In this document: piece by piece, positions 26,791-34,372 of the stretch
How positions within the stretch are numbered: position 1 is the stretch's first letter
How the letters are laid out: every line of letters starts with the position of its first letter
Origin: an uncultured Aquimarina sp.
Lineage (GTDB): Bacteria; Bacteroidota; Bacteroidia; Flavobacteriales; Flavobacteriaceae
DNA length: 64,000 nt
Direction of reading: 5' to 3'
NCBI GenBank assembly: GCA_947493035.1
Contig: CANLOW010000002.1
Location: forward strand, 372,001-436,000
Notes under the pieces: generated by a model
Databases searched by the model: none
Seen by the model: the letters and a program-made list of their open reading frames with translations, nothing else
Told to the model about the DNA's origin: nothing
Made by a program: the position numbers and the translations under genes

Positions 26791-28081
26791 GTTTGGTTTC
26801 TGTAGTTGCTATAAATCTTTGATCTGCTCGATGACCGATAATCCATACGATCTCATCATCAGAACATAACAATAATGTTTTTTCCTTTTGTGGAAGAGAA
26901 AACTTTTCATCTTTAAAGTATTTACCTACTTTCTTTTTCCCTTTCATTCCACTAGGATAAAAATAGTCGCCAATCTCCCAACTTCTTACATGAACTGGAA
27001 ATTTTAACTTGTTTTTATCAACAACTATACTTTGCTTAGAAATTGCTTCTTTTTGAGTGTTTTCTTCTTGAAACTTCAATATTCCTGATGGCAAGACTAC
27101 TTCAATATCATTTGCTGTTATTTCCATAATCGCTACACTTTCCTGTACTGAAGGAAATAATAATAGATCTGTTCTATCCTTTAATAACGTATAGGTAGGC
27201 GAAAAAATCTTTTTCCCTGATTGAGCCATCAGTAATTGATGAATATCTCCCCATGCGGTGAAACCATATTCTTTTAAAACCTCAAAAAGGACAATATCTA
27301 AAAAACCTTCCTTTTTTAATGCTTCTATAGAAATTTTATAGCCTTTGGTTAAAGGGTCGTACAAGAAATACAGGTCTCTAAATTGTTGAATTTTATCTTT
27401 AATATACGCTTGGCTTCGTTGTAAAAAATGTATTGTAGTATTAAAATTCTCTAAGACATCGGTATTCAAATCCTTCAACACTGGTATTATTTCGTGTCGT
27501 ATTTTATTCCTTAAATACTTAGTTTCAGCATTCGAAGCATCTTCTCGCCAATCGAATTGATTGACTTCTGCATAATTAATAATCTCTTGTTTCGAAAAAG
27601 GTAATAAAGGTCGTACAAAAAGATCGTTTACCTTAGGGATTCCTGTTAATCCATCCAATCCAGTACCTCTAGTTAGATTAATCATAAAGGTCTCCAAATT
27701 ATCATCATTATGATGAGCAGTCACCACTACATCTAAGTCATGCAATGTTGCTATTTGTTTAAACCAACGATACCTAAGCTCTCTTGCTGCTACCTGAATA
27801 GACATTTTATGAGCCTCAGCATAATTTTCTGTATTAAATTCAATTGTATAGAAAGGTACTTTAAGAGATTCTGCTAAACGTTTTACAAAAGATTGATCAC
27901 CATCACTAGCAGCTCCTCTTAACATAAAGTTACAGTGTAACAAACTTATGTGTGCTCCGCATTGCTGTAATAAATGTGCAAGAACTACACTATCTACTCC
28001 TCCACTAATGGCTACACCAATGCGTTGCTCTATTAAAACAGGGAAACTACTCTTGATGTGTTCTTTAAAATCGGATAACAT
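26756..28081 (-). CDS. tilS: tRNA(Ile)-lysidine synthase
   Basis: Converts C34 of tRNA-Ile (CAU) to lysidine so that AUA codons are read. The PP-loop is VAISGGVDSVVLAHLL, followed by LLHCNFMLRGAASDGD, TAHHNDDNLETFMINLTRGTGLDGL and RPLLPFSKQEI. A C-terminal TilS domain has KGKKKVGKYFKDEKFS. The frame extends to 28114, but MLSDFKEHIKSS at 28081 is the more natural start (441 residues). It is essential in most bacteria. It overlaps dsbD downstream. Confidence 0.95.
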   Translation of the reverse strand: MLSDFKEHIKSSFPVLIEQRIGVAISGGVDSVVLAHLLQQCGAHISLLHCNFMLRGAASDGDQSFVKRLAESLKVPFYTIEFNTENYAEAHKMSIQVAARELRYRWFKQIATLHDLDVVVTAHHNDDNLETFMINLTRGTGLDGLTGIPKVNDLFVRPLLPFSKQEIINYAEVNQFDWREDASNAETKYLRNKIRHEIIPVLKDLNTDVLENFNTTIHFLQRSQAYIKDKIQQFRDLYFLYDPLTKGYKISIEALKKEGFLDIVLFEVLKEYGFTAWGDIHQLLMAQSGKKIFSPTYTLLKDRTDLLLFPSVQESVAIMEITANDIEVVLPSGILKFQEENTQKEAISKQSIVVDKNKLKFPVHVRSWEIGDYFYPSGMKGKKKVGKYFKDEKFSLPQKEKTLLLCSDDEIVWIIGHRADQRFIATTETKHAVQITFKSIL

Positions 28082-28100
28082 ACTGATAAATTTACCTAAA

Positions 28101-28142
28101 AATAAACAACTCAAGAAGATTTACTCCTTGAGTTGTTTAAAA
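28101..28142 (-). terminator. terminator upstream of tilS
   Basis: AAACAACTCAAG pairs with CTTGAGTTGTTT on the minus strand, followed by ATTTTT. It would end the transcript of the phosphatase gene at 28245 and isolate tilS, whose own promoter must then lie within or after it. Confidence 0.8.
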
Positions 28143-28244
28143 TTTTATTATTAAATAATAATGATACTTATATCTATGTGACTAAAAGCTATCTTTAAAA
28201 AACAAAGATTATATTCTTTAGGGAAAGTCTATAAAGTATTCAAA

Positions 28245-28862
28245 TTAGCTATTCTTTACTTGTGAAAATGCATAATATAGTTCCGATGCTATTTGTAAAC
28301 TCCTTTCTTCGTACTTCTCTTCTTGTTGCGGAGTATTATCAAAAGCTTTTGGATCATCGAATGTTAAAGCAATTCTTTTATCACAACCTGAAACAAATGG
28401 ACATCCTTTATCAGCAGAAGAACAAGTCATAATTGCTGCAAAATTTTTGTCAGGATTAAATGCGTTGTCGAACGTTTTTGAAAATCCTATAACTGGATGC
28501 GCAACTGCTGAATATTTAATAGCCTGAATCGGGTTATTTCCTTCTGAAATTGCATTTATTTCAAAACCTTGCTTCACTAAGGTTTTTGCTGCCATATGGA
28601 ACATAGCCGTTGCTTCCGTTCCCCCTGAATAACAGTATACATTAGGAATATTGAAATACACTGCTAAAGCTTGTGCCCAAACCTGTGACAAATGACTTCT
28701 TCTAGAATTGTGAGTACAGATAAAATTTAAATTTATTGCTAAACCCTTATCTAACTTTTCCTGAACATAATCAGAAAATGTTTTTAATAGTATTTTCCTT
28801 TCTTCTGAGATTGAAGAAGTATCTAAGGTTTTTATGGTGTTTTGAATGGTTTCGAATAACAT
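28245..28862 (-). CDS. low-molecular-weight phosphatase/arsenate reductase-like protein
   Basis: A 205-residue protein with the LMW tyrosine phosphatase/ArsC fold. The P-loop is FICTHNSRRSHLSQ (C-x5-R-S), followed by YSGGTEATAMFHMAAKTL. A later part has MTCSSADKGCPFVSGCD, with several Cys that could supply the resolving thiols of a thioredoxin-linked arsenate reductase. Whether it acts on arsenate or phosphoproteins is undecided; no arsenic genes are adjacent. A -7 box at 28884-28891 lies just upstream of this start, which excludes the longer frame beginning at 28886. Confidence 0.85.
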   Translation of the reverse strand: MLFETIQNTIKTLDTSSISEERKILLKTFSDYVQEKLDKGLAINLNFICTHNSRRSHLSQVWAQALAVYFNIPNVYCYSGGTEATAMFHMAAKTLVKQGFEINAISEGNNPIQAIKYSAVAHPVIGFSKTFDNAFNPDKNFAAIMTCSSADKGCPFVSGCDKRIALTFDDPKAFDNTPQQEEKYEERSLQIASELYYAFSQVKNS

Positions 28863-28883
28863 AACTACAACAATTTTGAAGCG

Positions 28884-28891
28884 CAAATGTA
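28884..28891 (-). promoter_or_regulatory. -7 box of the phosphatase gene
   Basis: TACATTTG on the minus strand matches TAnnTTTG, about 22 bp before the chosen ATG. No convincing -33 element is seen. Confidence 0.45.
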
Positions 28892-29048
28892 ATATTTCAC
28901 ATTGCTTTAAATGTTTTCAGAATATTAAATATAATAGTATTATTTACTTTCAATAATATATAAAAGTGATTATCTGCACTTCAGAAAAAATGGTTTTATA
29001 ATATTATTCTGCTAAATTAAAACATAATACAAAAAATCTAATAATCAA

Positions 29049-29543
29049 TTAAACAACTTTAACCAAACATGCTTTAAGATGTAATTGTTGCTTTCTTACT
29101 TTTTTTGTTCTCATATACATTTCATAATTCAATTTTCCATCATCAAAATTCAATTTTCTTTTAGAAGCTTGCATTCTTTCATCATTAAAAATTAATCTTG
29201 ATGCAAATAAAAAATGAAAAGAATTCTTACCAAGCCTTTTAATATCATTTAAATCCATAAACTCCATTCTACCATTTTCGTGTACATTGTTCATAAAAGG
29301 TTGTTCATTATTTTCGAATGAAATAAATCCAGATTCCCAATGAGAATTTCTTCCTTTTTCTAATGTATTTGTTTTAAGCCAAGTTCGTTGCTCATAATGA
29401 ATAATAGCTCTTTCTTCATCCTTTTTAAATTCTAAAAGCTCAATAAACTCAAAACTTTCAATTGTTGGAAATATGCCTATCCCCTTACCTTTCCAAATTC
29501 CATCTATATTATTGGCAAATGTTTCAAAATTAAATACATTCAT
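29049..29543 (-). CDS. nitrobindin/FABP-like heme-binding beta-barrel protein
   Basis: A 164-residue protein with the nitrobindin pattern: GIWKGKGIGIFPTIESFEF at the start (GxWxGxGxGxxP), FIELLEF and IHYEQRTW strands, then HWESGFISFENN, and a C-terminal strand QLHLKACLVKV whose His is in the position of the axial heme ligand. Relatives bind ferric heme and react with nitric oxide or peroxynitrite; others are lipid-binding-like. Its ATG shares one base with the stop of the SDR gene (TAATG), so the two are translationally coupled. Confidence 0.8.
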   Translation of the reverse strand: MNVFNFETFANNIDGIWKGKGIGIFPTIESFEFIELLEFKKDEERAIIHYEQRTWLKTNTLEKGRNSHWESGFISFENNEQPFMNNVHENGRMEFMDLNDIKRLGKNSFHFLFASRLIFNDERMQASKRKLNFDDGKLNYEMYMRTKKVRKQQLHLKACLVKVV

Positions 29544-30301
29544 TATTTCTTATTTTTATGAATTGTTGTAGCAGCACTCTGAGCTGCTGGAAAAATAGTC
29601 ATATCTGCAATTTGTATATGCGTTGGTAAATCAATACAGTAAAAAACTACTTCCCCAACATCTTCAGCGACCAAGGGTTGATAGTTTTCGTACACAGCAT
29701 CTGCTCGTTTTTTATCTCCTTTAAAGCGAGTTGTAGAAAACTCAGTATGCACAGCTCCAGGGGCTATATTTGTGACTTTAATACCAAAAGGTACCAGCTC
29801 TAAACGCATACTTTTACTAATTGATTCTACTGCAGCTTTTGAAGCACAATAAACCATTCCCTTCTTATAGGCTTGCTTACCTGCAATTGAACTCATATTA
29901 ATTACATGCCCTCTGTTGTTCGAAATCATAGTAGGAATTATCAATTTTGAAATATAAAGCAGTCCTTTTAGATTAGAGTCAATTGTATTTTCTAAGTCTG
30001 TAATATCACTATCTACAAACGTGCTAAAACCATGAGCTCCACCCGCATTATTAATTAAAATGTCGATATTTTTCCAATATTCTGGTAAGCTCTCAATGCT
30101 ATTTTTAACTTCTTTAAAATTTTGAACATCAAAACATAAAGTATATACTTCTACATACTCTCTAAGTATTAAGGCTAAATTCTCTAACTTGTCTTTTCTT
30201 CTACCGCAAATAATTAAATTTATATTATTTTTTGCCAAAATTGTGGCGGTTGCCTTACCTATACCAGACGTGGCTCCTGTTATAAAAGCTATTTTACCCA
30301 T
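29543..30301 (-). CDS. SDR family NAD(P)-dependent oxidoreductase
   Basis: A 252-residue classical SDR: TGATSGIGKATA (TGxxxGxG), ICGRRKDKL (basic residues favouring NADP), NNAGG, the catalytic Ser in INMSSIAGK, and YxxxK in MVYCASKAAVES. The ending is of the type seen in serine 3-dehydrogenase/YdfG-like enzymes (VAEDVGEVVFYCIDLPTHIQ), which oxidise 3-hydroxy acids; the substrate is unproved. First gene of a pair with the nitrobindin-like gene, divergent from the MocR regulator 100 bp away. Confidence 0.9.
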   Translation of the reverse strand: MGKIAFITGATSGIGKATATILAKNNINLIICGRRKDKLENLALILREYVEVYTLCFDVQNFKEVKNSIESLPEYWKNIDILINNAGGAHGFSTFVDSDITDLENTIDSNLKGLLYISKLIIPTMISNNRGHVINMSSIAGKQAYKKGMVYCASKAAVESISKSMRLELVPFGIKVTNIAPGAVHTEFSTTRFKGDKKRADAVYENYQPLVAEDVGEVVFYCIDLPTHIQIADMTIFPAAQSAATTIHKNKK

Positions 30302-30400
30302 GTTTAATTACTTTTAAAATTATGACACAAAATTCTAACTTCTTTCAAACAAAAAACAGATTCAGATTTATATATTTATACCATATCAGATTAATTACTA

Positions 30401-31852
30401 ATGAATCATTTTAAATTCGAAAAAATAGCGCATTCAATTGAAGAAAAAATCTATCAAGGAATTTTGGAAGCTGGTCAAAAATTACCATCTGTTAGAATGG
30501 CTTGCATTGAGCTCTCTGTAAGTCCATCGACTATATTTAAGGCCTATTACGAACTTGAAGCCAAAGGCTTAATAGAAGCTAGAAATAAATCGGGTTACTA
30601 TGTAAGTTTAAGCCCTGCACAATTTAAAAAAGTAAAGCAATGGAAAGAACAAACTACATTTTCTAATAGCCAAACTACAAAGGCTAAAAATGTAGATGAA
30701 ATGATTGAAGAAATGGAGCGCTCTAAATTAAAAAATGATATAAAAGTAGATTTTAGCTCTGCAACACCATCTCTTGAAATGCTACCTATTAAAAAACTAT
30801 ATAAATCTCTTCAAACTTGCATTTTACACAAAAAACACACTTTAATTCCATATGAAAACCCGATGGGTTCCATTGAGCTTCGAAAACAAGTATTATTACA
30901 AACCGTAAAAGGTAATAAAGCCTATTCTATTGATGACGTAATTATTACATCTGGATGTTTAGAGGCTATTGGAATTTGTTTAAATACTTTAATAAAAAGT
31001 GGTGATAACGTTTTAATTGCCGATTCTAATTACTATAATATCATTTCATTATTAAAAAATAAGAATATAAAAATACATACATATAACTTTAACCAACCTT
31101 CAAAACTTAACAGCAAAAATTTTGAAAAAATTTTAATTGAAAAAGAAATTAGGTTATGTTTAATCACCTCTAATTTCCATAACCCAACAGGTTATAGTAT
31201 TAACAATTCTGATAAACAAAAAATAGTTTCTATAGCTACTCAAAATAACGTTAATGTTATTGAAGATGATGTCTATGGAGATTTATATTTTGGAAAGAAT
31301 AAACCAACCACATTAAAACAATTTGATACAAAAGGCATGGTATACTACTGTTCTTCTTTTTCCAAAACACTTGCCCCTGGGTTTAGAGTTGGATATTGTA
31401 TCTCAGGAAATAAAGCACAAGAATTTGCAAAAAACAAACGTCTTTTATCATTAGGCACCAATAGTATTACACAAGCTGCATTAATAGATTTTATGAAAAC
31501 AGGGCGTTATGACTTGAATCTTAAAAACCTTAGAAAACAATTGCATTTAAATATGTTAAAATATGGAAATGCAATTTTAAACTATTTCCCTAGTGAAATT
31601 AATTTTGAAATTCCTAATGGCGGCTATGTTTTTTGGATAAGGTTTCCTGAGCACTTTGATGGATACGCGTTTTACAGAAGCATACTGAAAGAAAAAATCT
31701 TAATAACCCCTGGCGAGATTTTTTCAGAAAAGGGATACTATAAAAATTTTATTCGAATAAGCTATTCCCAACTGTATAATGAGAAAACGGATTCTGCACT
31801 TAAGCAAATAGGTATCTTAGCTAAAAAAGTTCTAGAAAACAAAAACACATAG
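30401..31852 (+). CDS. MocR/PdxR family transcriptional regulator (GntR-aminotransferase fusion)
   Basis: A 483-residue fusion. A GntR-type winged helix occupies residues 1-70 (YQGILEAGQKLPSVRMACIE, SPSTIFKAYYELEAKGLIE), and a fold-type I aminotransferase-like domain fills the rest. The PLP Lys is in SSFSKTLAPGFRVGY, with NFHNPTGYS and EDDVYGDLYF as cofactor contacts. MocR proteins sense PLP or an amino compound and often regulate a divergent gene, here possibly the SDR-nitrobindin pair. The two-residue-spaced S-F-S-K motif is intact, so PLP binding is likely. Confidence 0.92.
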   Translation: MNHFKFEKIAHSIEEKIYQGILEAGQKLPSVRMACIELSVSPSTIFKAYYELEAKGLIEARNKSGYYVSLSPAQFKKVKQWKEQTTFSNSQTTKAKNVDEMIEEMERSKLKNDIKVDFSSATPSLEMLPIKKLYKSLQTCILHKKHTLIPYENPMGSIELRKQVLLQTVKGNKAYSIDDVIITSGCLEAIGICLNTLIKSGDNVLIADSNYYNIISLLKNKNIKIHTYNFNQPSKLNSKNFEKILIEKEIRLCLITSNFHNPTGYSINNSDKQKIVSIATQNNVNVIEDDVYGDLYFGKNKPTTLKQFDTKGMVYYCSSFSKTLAPGFRVGYCISGNKAQEFAKNKRLLSLGTNSITQAALIDFMKTGRYDLNLKNLRKQLHLNMLKYGNAILNYFPSEINFEIPNGGYVFWIRFPEHFDGYAFYRSILKEKILITPGEIFSEKGYYKNFIRISYSQLYNEKTDSALKQIGILAKKVLENKNT

Positions 31853-31997
31853 TCTTATTGAAATTTAATAAAACGATTGGGCTTTATATTATATATCAAG
31901 AAATATAATACAAAAGTAGTATTTTTTAACTAAAAACACAGAATTAGTAACAACTCTCTTCCCTGTATTTATGTATATTTTTATTACTAATAATTAA

Positions 31998-32021
31998 ACA
32001 AATCGATAATTATAGATTTGT
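31998..32021 (+). promoter_or_regulatory. inverted repeat upstream of the ArsR-like gene
   Basis: A perfect 7-bp inverted repeat (ACAAATC / GATTTGT) with a 10-nt spacer ends 12 bp before the ATG. Its position overlaps the expected promoter, as in autoregulated ArsR-type genes. Function is inferred only. Confidence 0.4.
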
Positions 32022-32033
32022 TATATTTACAAA

Positions 32034-32336
32034 ATGAATATTGTTGAAATTAATAAAGCTCTTTCTAATCAAACTAGAGTAGATATTTTATTTTGGTTAA
32101 AAATTCCTGAAAAAAATTTCCCTCCTCATTTAGAGTTAGGGCATTTTAATTATGGTGTATGTTTAGTTTACATTAAAAACAAAGCTGATTTATCTCAATC
32201 AACAATTTCTCAATATATGTCTCAATTACAAAAATCAGGTTTAGTCGATTCTAAGAGAATTGGAAAATGGACATATTTTAAAAGAAATGAAGAGAATATA
32301 AAAAAATATGTAGATTACTTAGCAAATCAGTTATAA
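32034..32336 (+). CDS. ArsR-like winged-helix regulator
   Basis: A 100-residue DNA-binding protein with an ArsR-type winged helix: NKALSNQTRVDILFWLK, the recognition helix in KADLSQSTISQYMSQLQKSGLV and the wing DSKRIGKWTYFKRNEENI. There is one Cys (GVCLVYI), and the classical ELCVCDL metal site is absent, so it is probably not an arsenic sensor. It precedes the phzF-like gene by 42 bp and probably forms an operon with it. Confidence 0.85.
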   Translation: MNIVEINKALSNQTRVDILFWLKIPEKNFPPHLELGHFNYGVCLVYIKNKADLSQSTISQYMSQLQKSGLVDSKRIGKWTYFKRNEENIKKYVDYLANQL

Positions 32337-32378
32337 AAATTTAAATACTCAAATCGACAAATACCAATTTATAAATAT

Positions 32379-33188
32379 ATGAAAACAATAGAATTTTATC
32401 AAATCAATACTTTTAACAACAAGTTATGTAAGGGTAATCCTGCTGGCGTTTGCCCGTTAGATGAATGGATTGATGAAAAGGTAATGCAATCAATAGCCTT
32501 TGAAAATAACTTATCGGAAACAGCATTTTATGTGAAATATGATGATAAATTTGAGATACGATGGTTTACTCCAACTACTGAAGTTGACTTATGTGGACAC
32601 GCAACATTAGCTAGTGCTTTTGTTGAATTCAACATCAAAGGAAACTTAAATGATCAAATAACGTTTAATTCAAAAAGAGGGGACTTGTTAGTATCAATAA
32701 AAAATGATTTATTGACTCTAGATTTCCCTAAGGATGAATATAATAAAATTGACATAAGCCATGACTTAACAGCTGCCTTTAAAACAAGACCTTTAGAAGC
32801 ATACAAAGGAAGCTCTGACATCATGCTAGTTTTTGAAAACGAAACAGATATAAGAGAAATGATTCCTTCTTTGGATAAAATTTCACAAATAAAAGCAAGA
32901 GGAATTACTGTTACAGCAAAAGGTGATTCGAGTGATTTTGTAAGCAGATTTTTTGCCCCACAATCTGGCATAAATGAAGACCCTGTAACTGGTTCAGCAC
33001 ACACATACTTAACACCATATTGGAGTAAAAGGTTAAACAAAAATACAATGATAGCTTTACAATTATCTCAAAGAGGAGGAATACTAAAATGCAAACAAAA
33101 TAAGAAAAGGGTAGAAATTTCAGGCAATGCAACACTATACCTAGATGGTAAAATAACTATTGATAATACTGCTAAAAAGCATAGATGA
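32379..33188 (+). CDS. PhzF family isomerase/epimerase
   Basis: A 269-residue PhzF-like protein of the diaminopimelate epimerase fold: the start IEFYQINTFNNKLCKGNPAG, then FENNLSETAFYV with the conserved catalytic-type Glu, RWFTPTTEVDLCGHATLASA, and the second-half copy FFAPQSGINEDPVTGSAHTY. Most such proteins outside phenazine clusters have unknown substrates, and no phenazine genes are nearby. It is probably controlled by the small ArsR-like protein encoded directly upstream. Confidence 0.9.
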   Translation: MKTIEFYQINTFNNKLCKGNPAGVCPLDEWIDEKVMQSIAFENNLSETAFYVKYDDKFEIRWFTPTTEVDLCGHATLASAFVEFNIKGNLNDQITFNSKRGDLLVSIKNDLLTLDFPKDEYNKIDISHDLTAAFKTRPLEAYKGSSDIMLVFENETDIREMIPSLDKISQIKARGITVTAKGDSSDFVSRFFAPQSGINEDPVTGSAHTYLTPYWSKRLNKNTMIALQLSQRGGILKCKQNKKRVEISGNATLYLDGKITIDNTAKKHR

Positions 33189-33325
33189 ATTAAGGCTATT
33201 CAAAAAACTCGGACTAATCATATATCACCAAATATAGCATTAGGTGTTTTAATATTTAAGATAAATGCTAAACATCACACTTAAATCTTCTATAAACATG
33301 AATTACAAATTTAATACAGTATAAA

Positions 33326-33412
33326 ATGATAAGAATTAGAATTGCTAAATCTGATGATATTAAAATACTCCTATCTAAAATTTTGGAATTGAGAATAAAT
33401 CTTGATAAATAA
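33326..33412 (+). pseudogene. N-terminal fragment of a GNAT acetyltransferase
   Basis: A 28-codon frame reading MIRIRIAKSDDIKILLSKIL, the typical first strand and helix of a GNAT protein, stops at the edge of an IS200-type remnant. The rest of the gene is missing. Confidence 0.45.
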
Positions 33413-33822
33413 CCACTATGGACTGGAAGTACCATAGTTTCCTTCGTGACCGAAAGGTCATTCTAGTATAAAATTGGAGCCATCATCGTTTGGTTTACGG
33501 TGATGTTCCAAATATTCATTCACCATTTCATACGTTATATTCCCTGAACGCCAACACCCATAACCTATACTCCCAAAATGTCGACCCAATAACACTTGCT
33601 TAATTCAGGTAATTCTTGCTGTAATTTTCTTCAGCTTCTACCTTTCAACTTTTTAACCAGATCACTAATTGATATGGATGGTTGATATTCAACATCCATG
33701 TGAATATGATTTGAGGGTACTAGATCTTTTAGAATTTGGACATCTTCTGATTCACAAATGTGTATTAATAGAGTACTACAACAAATCTTGATATCTCTTT
33801 GAAGTACATGATATCTATATTT
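33413..33822 (-). mobile_element. decayed IS200/IS605-type element
   Basis: Read on the minus strand, this is a TnpA remnant (HUH transposase) lacking its N-terminus and broken by a stop and frameshifts. A small hairpin (GACC-GAAA-GGTC, 33448-33459) at the coding end resembles the subterminal hairpins used by such elements. The boundaries are approximate. Confidence 0.75.
33458..33816 (-). pseudogene. IS200-type transposase TnpA, truncated and frameshifted
   Basis: The pieces read YHVLQRDIKICCSTLLIHIC, then ESEDVQILKDLVPSNHIHMD with the HUH motif (H-I-H), SISISDLVKKLKGRS ending in a TGA, then in other frames RKLQQELPELS, WGRHFGSIGYGCW and GNITYEMVNEYLEHHRKPND. This is the classical order of IS200 TnpA, where the catalytic Tyr lies near the C-terminal helix. 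The N-terminal ~25 residues are lost at the junction with an RHS fragment. Confidence 0.8.
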
Positions 33823-34008
33823 TTAACTCCAAACAATATGAACTGTTAATCGATTACCTAATTCATCATAGGTGTATTCTACGATGTCACCGTCAGCATA
33901 TGTTATTTTGCTTATGCGGTTGAGATTGTCATATGAGGAAAGTAATAATAGGCTACAAATAACAGGGCAAGAACTTATAAGTGATAATTCATCTTCATAT
34001 GTTTTCAA
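33823..34008 (-). pseudogene. RHS/YD-repeat protein fragment
   Basis: About 60 codons including [20 protein letters not shown] followed by [10 protein letters not shown], which is a canonical YD (RHS) repeat. It is a piece of a large RHS or polymorphic-toxin-type protein; nothing of the full gene remains on either side. The ATG at 34008 is a chance start. Confidence 0.7.
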
Positions 34009-34020
34009 TTTTCAATAAGG

Positions 34021-34278
34021 GATAATAAAAATGTCGAAACATTTGAACGTTTAACATTTGAACGTTTAACATTTAAAGTTGAAAATTGCGATGATAAAGT
34101 CAATATAAGTAAAGTAGGTACTACTTGGGTAAAAGGTAGTGTTAGAGAAAGAAGAGAAGTACAAGGGAACTATTTCGAATCTGGAACTTTTAATATTAGT
34201 AATGATGACGGAACTAATGAAGAATTTACAGGAACAGTTAAAATTTCTTTTTCTGGTGTAAAAAGTAGACCTTTATAA
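34021..34278 (+). pseudogene. C-terminal fragment of an unknown protein
   Basis: An open frame without a start codon, with a sensible composition: the end reads GTFNISNDDGTNEEFTGTVK and then ISFSGVKSRPL. Its 5' part holds a 15-bp tandem duplication (GAACGTTTAACATTT twice), which repeats ERLTF in the protein. It looks like the end of a beta-rich secreted or immunity-type protein, but I cannot name it. Confidence 0.4.
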
Positions 34279-34372
34279 ATACTATTATCAAAAAAAATTA
34301 CTTTATAACAAAATATTTAAACAAATAATGCCAACTGAATTAGTTGACATTATTTATTATAGATCAAACTAT

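Noticed and set aside
32379-33188. PhzF-like gene as evidence for phenazine production
   Set aside because: No other phenazine genes are present; single PhzF homologues are common in bacteria that do not make phenazines.
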